Source: Microseira sp003486305 (lineage in GTDB: Bacteria > Cyanobacteriota > Cyanobacteriia > Cyanobacteriales > Aerosakkonemataceae). Taken from it: a stretch of DNA of 64,000 bases. Below the pieces are notes generated by a model. It was not told where the DNA came from. It saw only the letters and a list, made by a program, of their open reading frames with translations, and did not search any database. The stretch lies in NCBI GenBank assembly GCA_031969655.1, contig DALYJX010000008.1:1-64000 (forward strand), given 5' to 3'. Below are positions 1-7,021 of this stretch, piece by piece. How positions within the stretch are numbered: position 1 is the first letter of the stretch; each line of letters begins with the position of its first letter. The position numbers and the translations under genes were made by a program.

Positions 1-55
1 TGCGATCGCTACCCATGCGACGCCCCATCCCGGCTGCTGGAATTAATAAATACAC
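1..55 (-). CDS. ispD: IspD, 2-C-methyl-D-erythritol 4-phosphate cytidylyltransferase (N-terminal fragment)
   Basis: Only the first 18 codons lie in the window; the gene runs off the left edge. The minus strand reads MYLLIPAAGMGRRMGSDR from a GTG at 55. That is the conserved nucleotide-binding N-terminus of IspD (AAGxGxRMG), the CTP-dependent enzyme of the MEP isoprenoid pathway, as it typically begins in cyanobacteria. A TTG at position 70 in the same frame is an alternative start, but GTG 55 gives the usual N-terminus. The gene is divergent from the glycosyltransferase at 131, leaving about 75 bp for both promoters. The assignment rests on one short but characteristic motif. Confidence 0.82.
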   Translation of the reverse strand, partial: MYLLIPAAGMGRRMGSDR

Positions 56-130
56 AGTCTTTTCTAACAATGGTTGAACTAGAGATATCTTCCTCTAAAA
101 TGAGGAGCGGAAAAGCCTGTCTGGAGAATT

Positions 131-1093
131 ATGCGAGTAGTAGCCCTAGTTCCTGGCGGGATTGGCGATCAAATCCTGTTCTTTCCGACGCTGGACGACT
201 TAAAGCGGTCTTACCCCGACGCCGATATCGATGTGGTGGTCGAACCTCGATCTGCGGGTGCATATAGAGTTTGCAAATCGGTCAACGATGTGTTGCTGTA
301 CGATTTCAAGGATCGCAACAGTCCGGCAGATTGGGGTAATTTATTGGGGAGATTGCGCGATCGCGAGTACGATGTTGCCCTTTCTTTGGGTCAAACTTGG
401 CTAGTCGGTCTACTGCTGTGGTTAACTGGCATTAACAAGCGAGTTGGCTATGCGGGCGGTGGTTCGCCGTTTCTGACTAACCCGGTTCCCCTGAACAAAG
501 ACCAGTACGCCGCAGCAATGTACCACGATCTGCTACAAGGGATGGGCATTACTAGCCCCTGTCCCCAGTTAGCCATCAACCTGCCCAAACAAGATATTCT
601 CTGGGCGGAAGCCGAACAGAAACGGCTCGGTATTACCGAAAGCGGCTACGTTTTGATCCACGGCGGTTCTAGTAAGCTAGCCCAAGCCAAAGGCATCGAT
701 AAAATCTATCCCGTCGAAAATTGGATCAAAATTATTCAAGATTTCCAACAACGACAGCCGGATCTTTCCCTCGTAGCGATCGCAGGCCCAGAAGATACCG
801 AGTTGGTTAACAAGCTGCTTTTGACATTCCCCAACCTGAAATACACCGCTCCAGAGGATATCGGCAAATTAGCCGCCATCATCGGCGGTGCGAGTTTGAT
901 GCTGTGTACCGATAGCGCACCGATGCATCTAGCAGTCGCAGTGCAAACTTATACCATCGCCCTGTTTGGTCCCACCGACCCAGAAAAATTGTTGCCCAAG
1001 AGCGATCGCGCGATCGCCATCAAATCCCCCACCGGGAAAATGGCAGACATCTCGCCCGAAACCATCTTAGAAAAAGTTTGGGGCGGAGCCTGA
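131..1093 (+). CDS. Glycosyltransferase family 9 (heptosyltransferase-like)
   Basis: A 320-residue GT-B glycosyltransferase of the ADP-heptose:LPS heptosyltransferase family. The N-terminus MRVVALVPGGIGDQILFFPTL carries the GGIGD(x)L phosphate-binding loop typical of GT9. The C-terminal half has YVLIHGGSS (about 177-185) and the nucleotide-sugar site LMLCTDSAPMHLAVAV (about 256-271) followed by LFGPTDPEKLLP. Length is normal for the family. It has no signal peptide and would act at the cytoplasmic face of the inner membrane, adding a sugar to LPS or another glycoconjugate. The GmhB-like phosphatase gene downstream (after 160 bp of repeats) supports heptose chemistry, but the actual donor and acceptor cannot be read from sequence. 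Confidence 0.85.
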   Translation: MRVVALVPGGIGDQILFFPTLDDLKRSYPDADIDVVVEPRSAGAYRVCKSVNDVLLYDFKDRNSPADWGNLLGRLRDREYDVALSLGQTWLVGLLLWLTGINKRVGYAGGGSPFLTNPVPLNKDQYAAAMYHDLLQGMGITSPCPQLAINLPKQDILWAEAEQKRLGITESGYVLIHGGSSKLAQAKGIDKIYPVENWIKIIQDFQQRQPDLSLVAIAGPEDTELVNKLLLTFPNLKYTAPEDIGKLAAIIGGASLMLCTDSAPMHLAVAVQTYTIALFGPTDPEKLLPKSDRAIAIKSPTGKMADISPETILEKVWGGA

Positions 1094-1106
1094 AGTTTAA
1101 ATTTGA

Positions 1107-1253
1107 CAATGGGTAATGGGTAATGGGTAATGGGTAATGGGTAATAGAAACAACAATTTGGGTAATCGGTAATAGAAACAACGATCGCCAATTACCAATC
1201 GCCAATTACCAATTACCAATTACCAATCACCAATTACCAATTACCAATTACCA
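1107..1253. repeat. Heptanucleotide tandem repeat array (STRR)
   Basis: About 147 bp made almost entirely of seven-base units: first TAATGGG copies, then a short unique stretch (AGAAACAACAATTTGGG and AGAAACAACGATCGCC), then units of the opposite sense (CAATTAC, with variants). The two halves are roughly inverted relative to one another, so the transcript could fold into a long hairpin. The array fills the whole gap between the GT9 gene and the GmhB-like gene and runs up to the latter's ATG. Confidence 0.9.
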
Positions 1254-1844
1254 ATGACCAAACCAGCTGTATTCCTCGACCGCGATGGCGTCCTCAATAT
1301 CGAAGCCGGTTACATTCACCGCGTTGAAGACCTGCATCTCATACCGGGTGTCGCCAAAGCCGTGCGAAAGTTAAACGACCAACAAATATTTTGCTGTCTG
1401 GTATCTAACCAATCCGGACCCGCGCGGGGTTACTACGGAGATAGCCACGTACAAGCCCTGCATCGGCGTTTGTGCGATTTGCTACACGCAGAAGCCGGTG
1501 CAAAGTTAGACGCTTTGTATTACTGTCCATACCTCAGTCCACCCGAAGGCGGAACAGATCCAGAATTTACCCGTTGGAGTACTTGGCGCAAACCCAATAC
1601 TGGAATGCTGGTAGCAGCAGCTTGGGAACACGACCTAGACTTGCGCCAAAGTTTTATGGTTGGTGATAAAGCAACCGATGTGGATATGGCTCACAACGCA
1701 GGCTGTGTGGGAATTTTAGTTCAAACTGGGTACGGATCTCGCGTACTATCTGGCGCATATCAGCACCACACCCGCCCCGATTATATTGCTCCAGATTTAG
1801 CCGTCGCCGTTGATTGGATTTTTCAGCAAATGGGTACGTTATAA
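1254..1844 (+). CDS. HAD-IIIA phosphatase, GmhB-like (D-glycero-D-manno-heptose 1,7-bisphosphate phosphatase)
   Basis: A 196-residue HAD hydrolase. Motif I is FLDRDGVLN (residues 8-16, nucleophile Asp10 and Asp12), motif II VSNQSG (about 51-56), motif III WRKPNTGM (about 104-111) and motif IV VGDKATDVDMA (about 136-146). Order and length match the HisB-N/GmhB subgroup, which removes the 7-phosphate of heptose bisphosphate in ADP-heptose synthesis. The zinc loop of classical GmhB has three cysteines and a histidine; here the region reads CPYLSPPEGG and then TRWSTWRKP, so only one cysteine remains. The ATG sits inside the upstream repeat with no Shine-Dalgarno sequence. The next gene follows after 28 bp. 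A related histidinol-phosphate-phosphatase-like role is possible. Confidence 0.8.
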   Translation: MTKPAVFLDRDGVLNIEAGYIHRVEDLHLIPGVAKAVRKLNDQQIFCCLVSNQSGPARGYYGDSHVQALHRRLCDLLHAEAGAKLDALYYCPYLSPPEGGTDPEFTRWSTWRKPNTGMLVAAAWEHDLDLRQSFMVGDKATDVDMAHNAGCVGILVQTGYGSRVLSGAYQHHTRPDYIAPDLAVAVDWIFQQMGTL

Positions 1845-1872
1845 ATAGAACCACCCGAATGCAAAAATTGAA

Positions 1873-2496
1873 ATGCTCGCACTAGCAAACCTCCCCCAAG
1901 TGAAAACAAGCCCAGCAGGAACGTGGACGATCGCATCAGCCAAAACTATCGGCGGTACACCCTACTCAGGTACGGTGCAAATCGATCCAATGGGCAACAT
2001 TTACACTGTGTCATGGTTGACCACTATCGGCGATTACACGGGTCTGGCATTTTTCGAGGATGGTTATCTTTTCGCTGGCTGTGGCTTTAACGAGAGCTAC
2101 GGCGTTACGGTGTATAAAATTAACCCTGATGGCACTCTAGATGGCAAGTGGGTTTCCCCTTTTAATAAAGGTGTTGTTGACTTTGAGAAAGCGATCGACG
2201 GAACCCCTGGACAACTTGAAGGGACTTACAAAATCAGCGGTAGCAGTTTAAAAATTGGCAATTATCAAGGCGATTTGGAGATCCGTAAGTTAAACGAAAT
2301 TTATCACGTTTCCTGGTCAGTGGGTGTTGAATATGGCGGCGTTGGATTGCGTACCAACGATTGGTTGGTTGTTGCTTGGGGATCTGGTAAACCGTTCTGT
2401 CTCACTTACGAAATTCAGGGCTATAAAGCACGCGGTCGCTGGGCGGTTCCCCATAAGTTAGCCGTGGGAGAGGAAACCCTAGAAAGAATTTGTTGA
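1873..2496 (+). CDS. Uncharacterised protein with two internal repeats
   Basis: A 207-residue protein I do not recognise by family. It contains two tandem copies of an about 80-residue unit. The first begins GTWTIASAKTIGGTPYSG and ends DGTLDGKW (about 17-97). The second begins LEGTYKISGSSLKIGNYQG and ends YKARGRW (about 116-193). Each has the order GT(W/Y)-xI-YxVSW-GxxL-W/G, which suggests a beta-rich (barrel or sandwich) fold. There is no signal peptide or membrane segment. It starts 28 bp after the GmhB-like stop and may be co-transcribed. An in-frame ATG is used at 1873; an internal Met at about residue 36 is too deep in repeat one to be the start. Confidence 0.65.
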   Translation: MLALANLPQVKTSPAGTWTIASAKTIGGTPYSGTVQIDPMGNIYTVSWLTTIGDYTGLAFFEDGYLFAGCGFNESYGVTVYKINPDGTLDGKWVSPFNKGVVDFEKAIDGTPGQLEGTYKISGSSLKIGNYQGDLEIRKLNEIYHVSWSVGVEYGGVGLRTNDWLVVAWGSGKPFCLTYEIQGYKARGRWAVPHKLAVGEETLERIC

Positions 2497-2498
2497 AG

Positions 2499-2676
2499 TT
2501 GGTAATGGGTAATTGGTAATGGGTAATTGGTAATATTCCCTCCGAATCTGTAGGGTGCGTTAGCGATCGCATAACGCACCATTATACCATATTTAGTGTC
2601 CCGTTGCATCAAAATTACGACCTGTAGGGGCAAGCTTGCAATTAGCAATTAGCAATTAGCAATTAGCAATTAGCAA
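2499..2676. repeat. Heptamer arrays around a GGTGCGTTA/TAACGCACC hairpin
   Basis: The gap between two convergent genes. It holds GGTAATGGGTAATTGG-type heptamers (2499-2533), then a perfect nine-base inverted repeat GGTGCGTTA ... TAACGCACC (2554-2562 and 2572-2580) with a HIP1-containing loop, then six CAATTAG-type heptamers (2637-2676). The hairpin could act as a bidirectional terminator but lacks a T-run; similar GTAGGGTGCGTTA repeats are common in cyanobacteria. Confidence 0.75.
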
Positions 2677-2711
2677 GAAAGCTCATCATTCCGATGCAAC
2701 CAAAGCCAAAA

Positions 2712-3194
2712 TTACCCGTTACCAATCAAATCAAACAAAACATCGTCGAAATCGTAACCCAGCATCTGCGCCATCGCCTTGAGGCGAGATTTGCTTTCAA
2801 TTCCCTGCTGTTGCATCCAATTCATTAAGACAAAAAGCTTTTGCATCACGAAAATTTCTAAAGCTTCCAGATTGTACTGGATGCCTTCTTTTCTACTGAA
2901 TTGATGGGGTACTAGCATCGCAGCATAGCGGGCGAGTTCCCCTGCTTTCCAATCGAGTAAAAACGGTAACCAGGGATATTTAGCATCGAGACGAATAAAC
3001 CACAGGCGCACTTCTGGAATTTCTGAGAGTTCTCGCGGATCTTGCGGATCGCGGGGATAGTCGATATCAAAGCATACTTGCTGTTCGGAAGATGCGATCG
3101 CACCCTCCTTAAGCAGTTTTTCTACTACCGTCACCGCCGGGGACAGATCCAAATTGTTCAGCTGGTCGGAATTGAGAGCGATCGTGATAGTCAT
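2712..3194 (-). CDS. CRR6-like protein (DUF1817), NDH-1 assembly factor
   Basis: A 160-residue soluble protein that resembles the CHLORORESPIRATORY REDUCTION 6 family (formerly DUF1817) of cyanobacteria and chloroplasts. Recognition rests on the start MTITIALNSDQLNNLDLSP, the core WFIRLDAKYPWLPFLLDW (about residues 84-101) and the C-terminal helix region LEALEIFVMQKLFVLMNW. In plants CRR6 is needed for maturation of the NdhI subunit and assembly of the NDH complex; the cyanobacterial role is inferred. The protein ends in IGNG followed by TAA, all read from a heptamer-like repeat. It is followed upstream (30 bp) by the leftward inhibitor gene, so co-transcription is possible. Confidence 0.72.
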   Translation of the reverse strand: MTITIALNSDQLNNLDLSPAVTVVEKLLKEGAIASSEQQVCFDIDYPRDPQDPRELSEIPEVRLWFIRLDAKYPWLPFLLDWKAGELARYAAMLVPHQFSRKEGIQYNLEALEIFVMQKLFVLMNWMQQQGIESKSRLKAMAQMLGYDFDDVLFDLIGNG

Positions 3195-3224
3195 CGCAAC
3201 AGATCAGAGTTTGAAGCCAATTCC

Positions 3225-3680
3225 TCATTGTCTCACTTCGATCGTCACCTCAAACCGCTCCACTATCGAACTATCCCCTTGCCAAGAACGCCATTTTTTC
3301 AGCAAAAGAAGGACATTTCCGGGTTTTTTGGCGCGAAATCTGACTATTCGCACTCCCCCACCGCCGATTCCGGTTTCTGACCCAGGGGAAAAAACTGACT
3401 CTAAGTGTTGTATAATTTCCGGGTTGGTTTGGTCGATTGCCCATTGATAGCCAGTTGTGGGGTTTTCTAGAAGGCGAATAGCGATCGCATCCCCAACACC
3501 TACCGCAAACGACTTGCCATTATCTGTTTGTGCGATCGTTAATTCTGACACCCTACGTCTCCCGATCAGATGCATTGAATTTACCGATTCAGCAAACCCC
3601 AGATGCTCTGCAAAAATATACATCGCATTGGTTAATACTAGAGTAACTATTAAAATAATCGATAACAATATTGGCAGCAT
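3225..3680 (-). CDS. Chagasin-type cysteine protease inhibitor (ICP, MEROPS I42), exported
   Basis: About 151 residues from the ATG at 3680, chosen because it puts a signal/anchor segment (MLPILLSIILIVTLVLTNA) at the N-terminus; an upstream ATG at 3794 would add unrelated residues read from repeat DNA. The C-terminal domain shows the chagasin signature: NPTTGYQW (BC loop), GIGGGGVRIVRFRA (DE loop) and LLLLKKWRSW in place of the usual R-P-W FG loop. These proteins bind and block papain-family (C1) proteases. The gene lies directly downstream of and in the same direction as a C1 protease gene, so the two are probably a cognate pair. The FG loop is degenerate, so affinity is uncertain. Confidence 0.75.
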   Translation of the reverse strand: MLPILLSIILIVTLVLTNAMYIFAEHLGFAESVNSMHLIGRRRVSELTIAQTDNGKSFAVGVGDAIAIRLLENPTTGYQWAIDQTNPEIIQHLESVFSPGSETGIGGGGVRIVRFRAKKPGNVLLLLKKWRSWQGDSSIVERFEVTIEVRQ

Positions 3681-3717
3681 AAGAAAGTGCAGATAATAAA
3701 ACTGAAAATCGTTATGC

Positions 3718-3913
3718 TTGAGAATCCCGGTTGCTTGAAGAAACCGGGATTCTCTAGTATCTTCCCATCTTCCAGATAACTGGTTGGGTAACACTCGCGT
3801 TCAACCCAACCTACAATGCAAACGGGTGATTCGATGTATATTTTATCTGCTGTAGGGGCGGGTTTTACCAACTAATCTGTCGAACCACGAGATATTAATT
3901 TAAACCCGCCCCG
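3718..3913. repeat. Intergenic repeats: AACCGGG inverted repeat and GGGGCGGGTTTT element
   Basis: Between the protease and inhibitor genes. GAGAATCCCGGTT (3720-3732) is the exact reverse complement of AACCGGGATTCTC (3742-3754). From about 3852 comes one copy of the genome's GTAGGGGCGGGTTTTACC ... CACGAGATAT ... AAACCCGCCCC element, whose right end abuts the protease stop codon. Confidence 0.8.
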
Positions 3914-3915
3914 CT

Positions 3916-4815
3916 TTACAGCCCAAACATTCCGGTATCGATCCATTTAGACTCAATCAGCGACCACCAATCTTCAGCTAACCCTTTCAAAACGTAGTCA
4001 TAAGGGAGATAACCATAACCTTTATCGCCCCATGCGGTTCCCCAAGAATTTCTGATGATGAACGCTCCTGTGGTTTCCTTACCTCCACCACTGCTATTTT
4101 TAATCTTCATGTTGTCGTCGTAACCAACGGCAACAATGGCATGACCGCCAGTAATTTTTTCACCCATCGTTGGGTATGGAATCTTACCCGTTGTTGCAGC
4201 TTGGGAAATGGAACTGTAAACAGTGAATCCAAACATTGAAGGCAATCCTGCTGCCAAATTAGTTTTGATTCGGTTCAAAAGTTCATCTTTTAAAGTTCCT
4301 GGCGGATCGAGACGGTAATACTTAATTGCTTGATAATTCTGACCAAAGGCATAGCAAAATGCGGGTGGTTCTTTTTCAAAATCAGCAATTTTATAAGGCC
4401 AGTATTCTTCCGGAGGAACGCCAAACATTGCCAGAGCGCACATCGTTGTCCGCAGGAAAGCTCCCGTATCTCCCGTCCATTTTAATAAGTTGCGCGTGGT
4501 TTTATAGAGGAAAAGTCTGGAAGCATCGATATGTTTTCCAAACGCCCGCCGCTGAAAATATTCTACTAGCGCAACGCCAGCATTAGCAGTACAGGAACCG
4601 AGACTGCTTTGATCTTCAATTGGAGAAAACCAAGATCTTAGATCGATAGAAGTTGGCAGGGCTACTTTTTCCGGTTCAGCCGCGTTTGCTTGGGCAAGTA
4701 AAGGCTGAATATTCGCATGTTCGGGCGTGTAGTCCCTCATATCGGGATAGTCTGGTAACCACCCCATTCCTTTGACTTCAATACAGTCTTGAGCGATAAT
4801 TTCTTCGTTCAACAT
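3916..4815 (-). CDS. Papain-family (C1) cysteine protease
   Basis: A 299-residue C1 peptidase. The active site is complete: the oxyanion Gln69 and nucleophile Cys75 in DQSSLGSCTAN, His225 in GGHAIVAVGYDD and Asn256 in RNSWGTAWGDKGYGYLPYDYV. The N-terminal stretch GMGWLPDYPDMRDYTPEH is a short pro-segment-like motif seen in bacterial C1 enzymes, followed by LPTSIDLRSWF at the mature-type start. No signal peptide is visible, so it is either cytoplasmic or exported by a non-Sec route. It lies downstream of the giant-protein cluster (268 bp gap) and upstream of the chagasin-like inhibitor, all transcribed leftward. It might process the cluster's large proteins, but that is only inferred. Confidence 0.9.
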   Translation of the reverse strand: MLNEEIIAQDCIEVKGMGWLPDYPDMRDYTPEHANIQPLLAQANAAEPEKVALPTSIDLRSWFSPIEDQSSLGSCTANAGVALVEYFQRRAFGKHIDASRLFLYKTTRNLLKWTGDTGAFLRTTMCALAMFGVPPEEYWPYKIADFEKEPPAFCYAFGQNYQAIKYYRLDPPGTLKDELLNRIKTNLAAGLPSMFGFTVYSSISQAATTGKIPYPTMGEKITGGHAIVAVGYDDNMKIKNSSGGGKETTGAFIIRNSWGTAWGDKGYGYLPYDYVLKGLAEDWWSLIESKWIDTGMFGL

Positions 4816-4884
4816 AGACTTAATTTACAAGTTTTAAATCCAAGAGATTCATACTAAAAAGATAACCAAGCTTAAAACAAAACC

Positions 4885-4935
4885 AACAGTCGCTTTTTTG
4901 AGCGAAGCTTATTTGAGGTAGCTTAAATGAGTGAC
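4885..4935 (+). other. Conserved TCGCTT/TTTGAGGTAGCT element, related to 17004-17051
   Basis: This block shares AACAGTCGCTT, then TTTGAG, then ATTTGAGGTAGCT with the minus strand at 17004-17051. The two copies lie on either side of the giant-protein cluster in opposite orientation. The surrounding gap (4816-5083) otherwise holds heptamer repeats at about 4946-5022 and AT-rich sequence with no visible gene. Confidence 0.5.
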
Positions 4936-5083
4936 AAAGGGGTTGCTAATAGCTAATGGTTAATAGCTAATGGTAAATATGTAAAATATTCCCACAAGCA
5001 ATTAGCAAGCTTGCAATTAGCAACCAAAGTATTAGCTTATAACTAGCAACTTGGGTTACATCGTCTGAGGAATTGAGTCATAA

Positions 5084-7006
5084 TTAGATAGATTTAGAAC
5101 AAAATCTAACTTTTGGCGATCCTTCGATCGTGGTTGCAGCAAATTGAGCCGAAGTGAATTTTTCTGGACAACTTAACCCTTGTTGGAGCTTTTTAGCCAT
5201 TTCTTTGATATCAATCACTCCTAGCTCTGCATTTCGCAAGGGAACATTTATTTTTCTCTCTGGTGTTATTTGAGTACCGTCCAATCCTCGCAATCCTTTG
5301 GTAATCTGATCTCCTTTCTTAAACGGATCTACGCCACAATTGACGGATGAACCCTTGAGAGAAAGATCGACTGTTTTTACTTCTCGCTGAAACAAGCAGA
5401 GTAAGATACTATCTGATAGTCGCTCTTTTCGGAGGATAGTTAGTTTCTTGTTAGATCCGGCAAATTCAGCATTTTTGACGATCTCGCTGTAACCTTCTAC
5501 TTCTAAACCAGGCCAGCCAGATACGACTTCTGAATGTAACAAAAAACCAGTGATTATTTGATCTTCTGTCTCGCTCTTATCGATAGTTCGAGTTTGAGCA
5601 TCTGTTGTTAAGTCTGTTGGGGTGACTCGCCCGATGCTAAAAGCACCATCTTGCAAGCAATCAACCCAATAAGAATCTACCCAAAAGAAGCGGAGAGATT
5701 CGGGCGGGAGCAATTGTGCGTCAGGAACGAGATAGTTGAAGGGAATGTGTTTGAGGAGTTCTAAATCCCTAAACCAATTAGCGATCGCAGTTGGGACTTG
5801 ATTGTCATGACTGATTTCCTCTTGGAAAGGCAGGTGGAGTACCTGTTGCTGCACCTGATTTAGAGATTGAGCCTGCGATCGCTTCCAGTTGAACAGCTCG
5901 ACGGCAATCGGTTGATTTTGCAGGGTGAGCATCCGCCCTAATTGCCAAGCAGCGGCATAAGAAACATCAAACAAACCGTTATGAGAATCGTAACGCACTA
6001 AGGCATCAGCCGTGGGAACTGGATTGGATAGGCGATCTGGGCTTTTACCCGAACTCAGGGGGCTGTGATACCAAGAAACTGTTTTATCTCCCTGTCGGAA
6101 GGCGTGAGGGAGAGGCACATAGCCCCAATCTAGATATCGATCGACATCGCTATTTTCTCGGCTGGGAAGTCTGAGGGTATCAGGATTGCGATTGATGTTT
6201 TCTAGCAAAGTGCCGAAATTGTGCTTGCTATTAACGCAAGCAAAGCTCCAACTGGTGAGACTGACTAAGCGGATTAAATCGTCCTCTTTTGCTCCTTGAT
6301 AGTCAAACACTCCATTTGTTTCGCCTTTATAGCGATTTTCCAGCGCAACTAAATGAACCGTACTAACTTCGCCCGGTTTAGGTAAGCGATTGCATAAAAT
6401 GGTTGCTAAAGGCTCGCTGAGAGACTTGTTATCAGCATCAGTCAGTTGGTTAACGTGAGCCAGGAGAGCCACATCTTCTTGGCTAGGAAGAATCTGTTCT
6501 AAAAGTTTTTTGGGTACGTCGATAACGGTAAGTTCATCCTCTGGCGTTTGCCCTGCTTCGTCGTCGATATTGAGAGCGGTAAACTTGATTTTGGGGGGGA
6601 TTTTTTCGCGTTTTATCTCTTCTAATTTGATGATTTGCGGCGTCGGTTTTTCTGATTCCCGAAATAGGAGAAGAGCTAACCAAGGCAGGTCGGAATCTGC
6701 TGCATTGATTGTGCGCTCCCAAGGTAAGGTGCCACGCTTGAGGGTAATATGCGGTAGGGCATTGGAATGTTCGCCCAAGTTTCCCGCCGGAGGAAATACT
6801 GCATAAATCGCATCAGGGTTTAGGCGAGCAAAACGATGTCCGCTAACAAAAAAACTCAGAGTGTTCTGGAATTTCTCCTCGGTAATTTTCTGAGACTTCT
6901 TAGTTTTAATGGTTTGCTCAACCTTGACCTTATAGGTGCCACTATCTAGGGGTGGTTGGCGATACTCGATGAATTGAACTTTAACTTTACTAATGGGCGC
7001 AGACAT
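5084..7006 (-). CDS. Uncharacterised 640-aa protein of the DUF6603-linked cluster
   Basis: A 640-residue protein without signal peptide or membrane segments. I recall similar proteins beside DUF6603 proteins, with the pattern FVSGHRFARLNPDAIYAVFPPAGNLGEH, LPHITLKRGTLPWERT (about 50-98), but know no function. A mid-region WQLGRMLTLQNQPIAVELFNW (about 362-382) and the C-terminal FAATTIEGSPKVRF also look like conserved blocks. It starts only 15 bp after the stop of the 960-aa gene, so it is very likely the last gene of that operon. The composition is mixed alpha/beta with no repeats or catalytic motif that I can identify. A structural component of a large assembly is one possibility. Confidence 0.6.
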   Translation of the reverse strand: MSAPISKVKVQFIEYRQPPLDSGTYKVKVEQTIKTKKSQKITEEKFQNTLSFFVSGHRFARLNPDAIYAVFPPAGNLGEHSNALPHITLKRGTLPWERTINAADSDLPWLALLLFRESEKPTPQIIKLEEIKREKIPPKIKFTALNIDDEAGQTPEDELTVIDVPKKLLEQILPSQEDVALLAHVNQLTDADNKSLSEPLATILCNRLPKPGEVSTVHLVALENRYKGETNGVFDYQGAKEDDLIRLVSLTSWSFACVNSKHNFGTLLENINRNPDTLRLPSRENSDVDRYLDWGYVPLPHAFRQGDKTVSWYHSPLSSGKSPDRLSNPVPTADALVRYDSHNGLFDVSYAAAWQLGRMLTLQNQPIAVELFNWKRSQAQSLNQVQQQVLHLPFQEEISHDNQVPTAIANWFRDLELLKHIPFNYLVPDAQLLPPESLRFFWVDSYWVDCLQDGAFSIGRVTPTDLTTDAQTRTIDKSETEDQIITGFLLHSEVVSGWPGLEVEGYSEIVKNAEFAGSNKKLTILRKERLSDSILLCLFQREVKTVDLSLKGSSVNCGVDPFKKGDQITKGLRGLDGTQITPERKINVPLRNAELGVIDIKEMAKKLQQGLSCPEKFTSAQFAATTIEGSPKVRFCSKSI

Positions 7007-7021
7007 GAAATTAATCCTCTT

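Noticed and set aside
70..267. Open frame of 65 codons at the left end
   Set aside because: It overlaps the start of the GT9 gene in another frame and has no recognisable content; the ispD fragment and the GT9 gene explain the region.
949..1205. Minus-strand frames rich in ITHYPLPITHYPL
   Set aside because: They are translations of heptamer repeats, not proteins. The same pattern recurs at 2421, 40043 and in the false N-terminus upstream of 52476.
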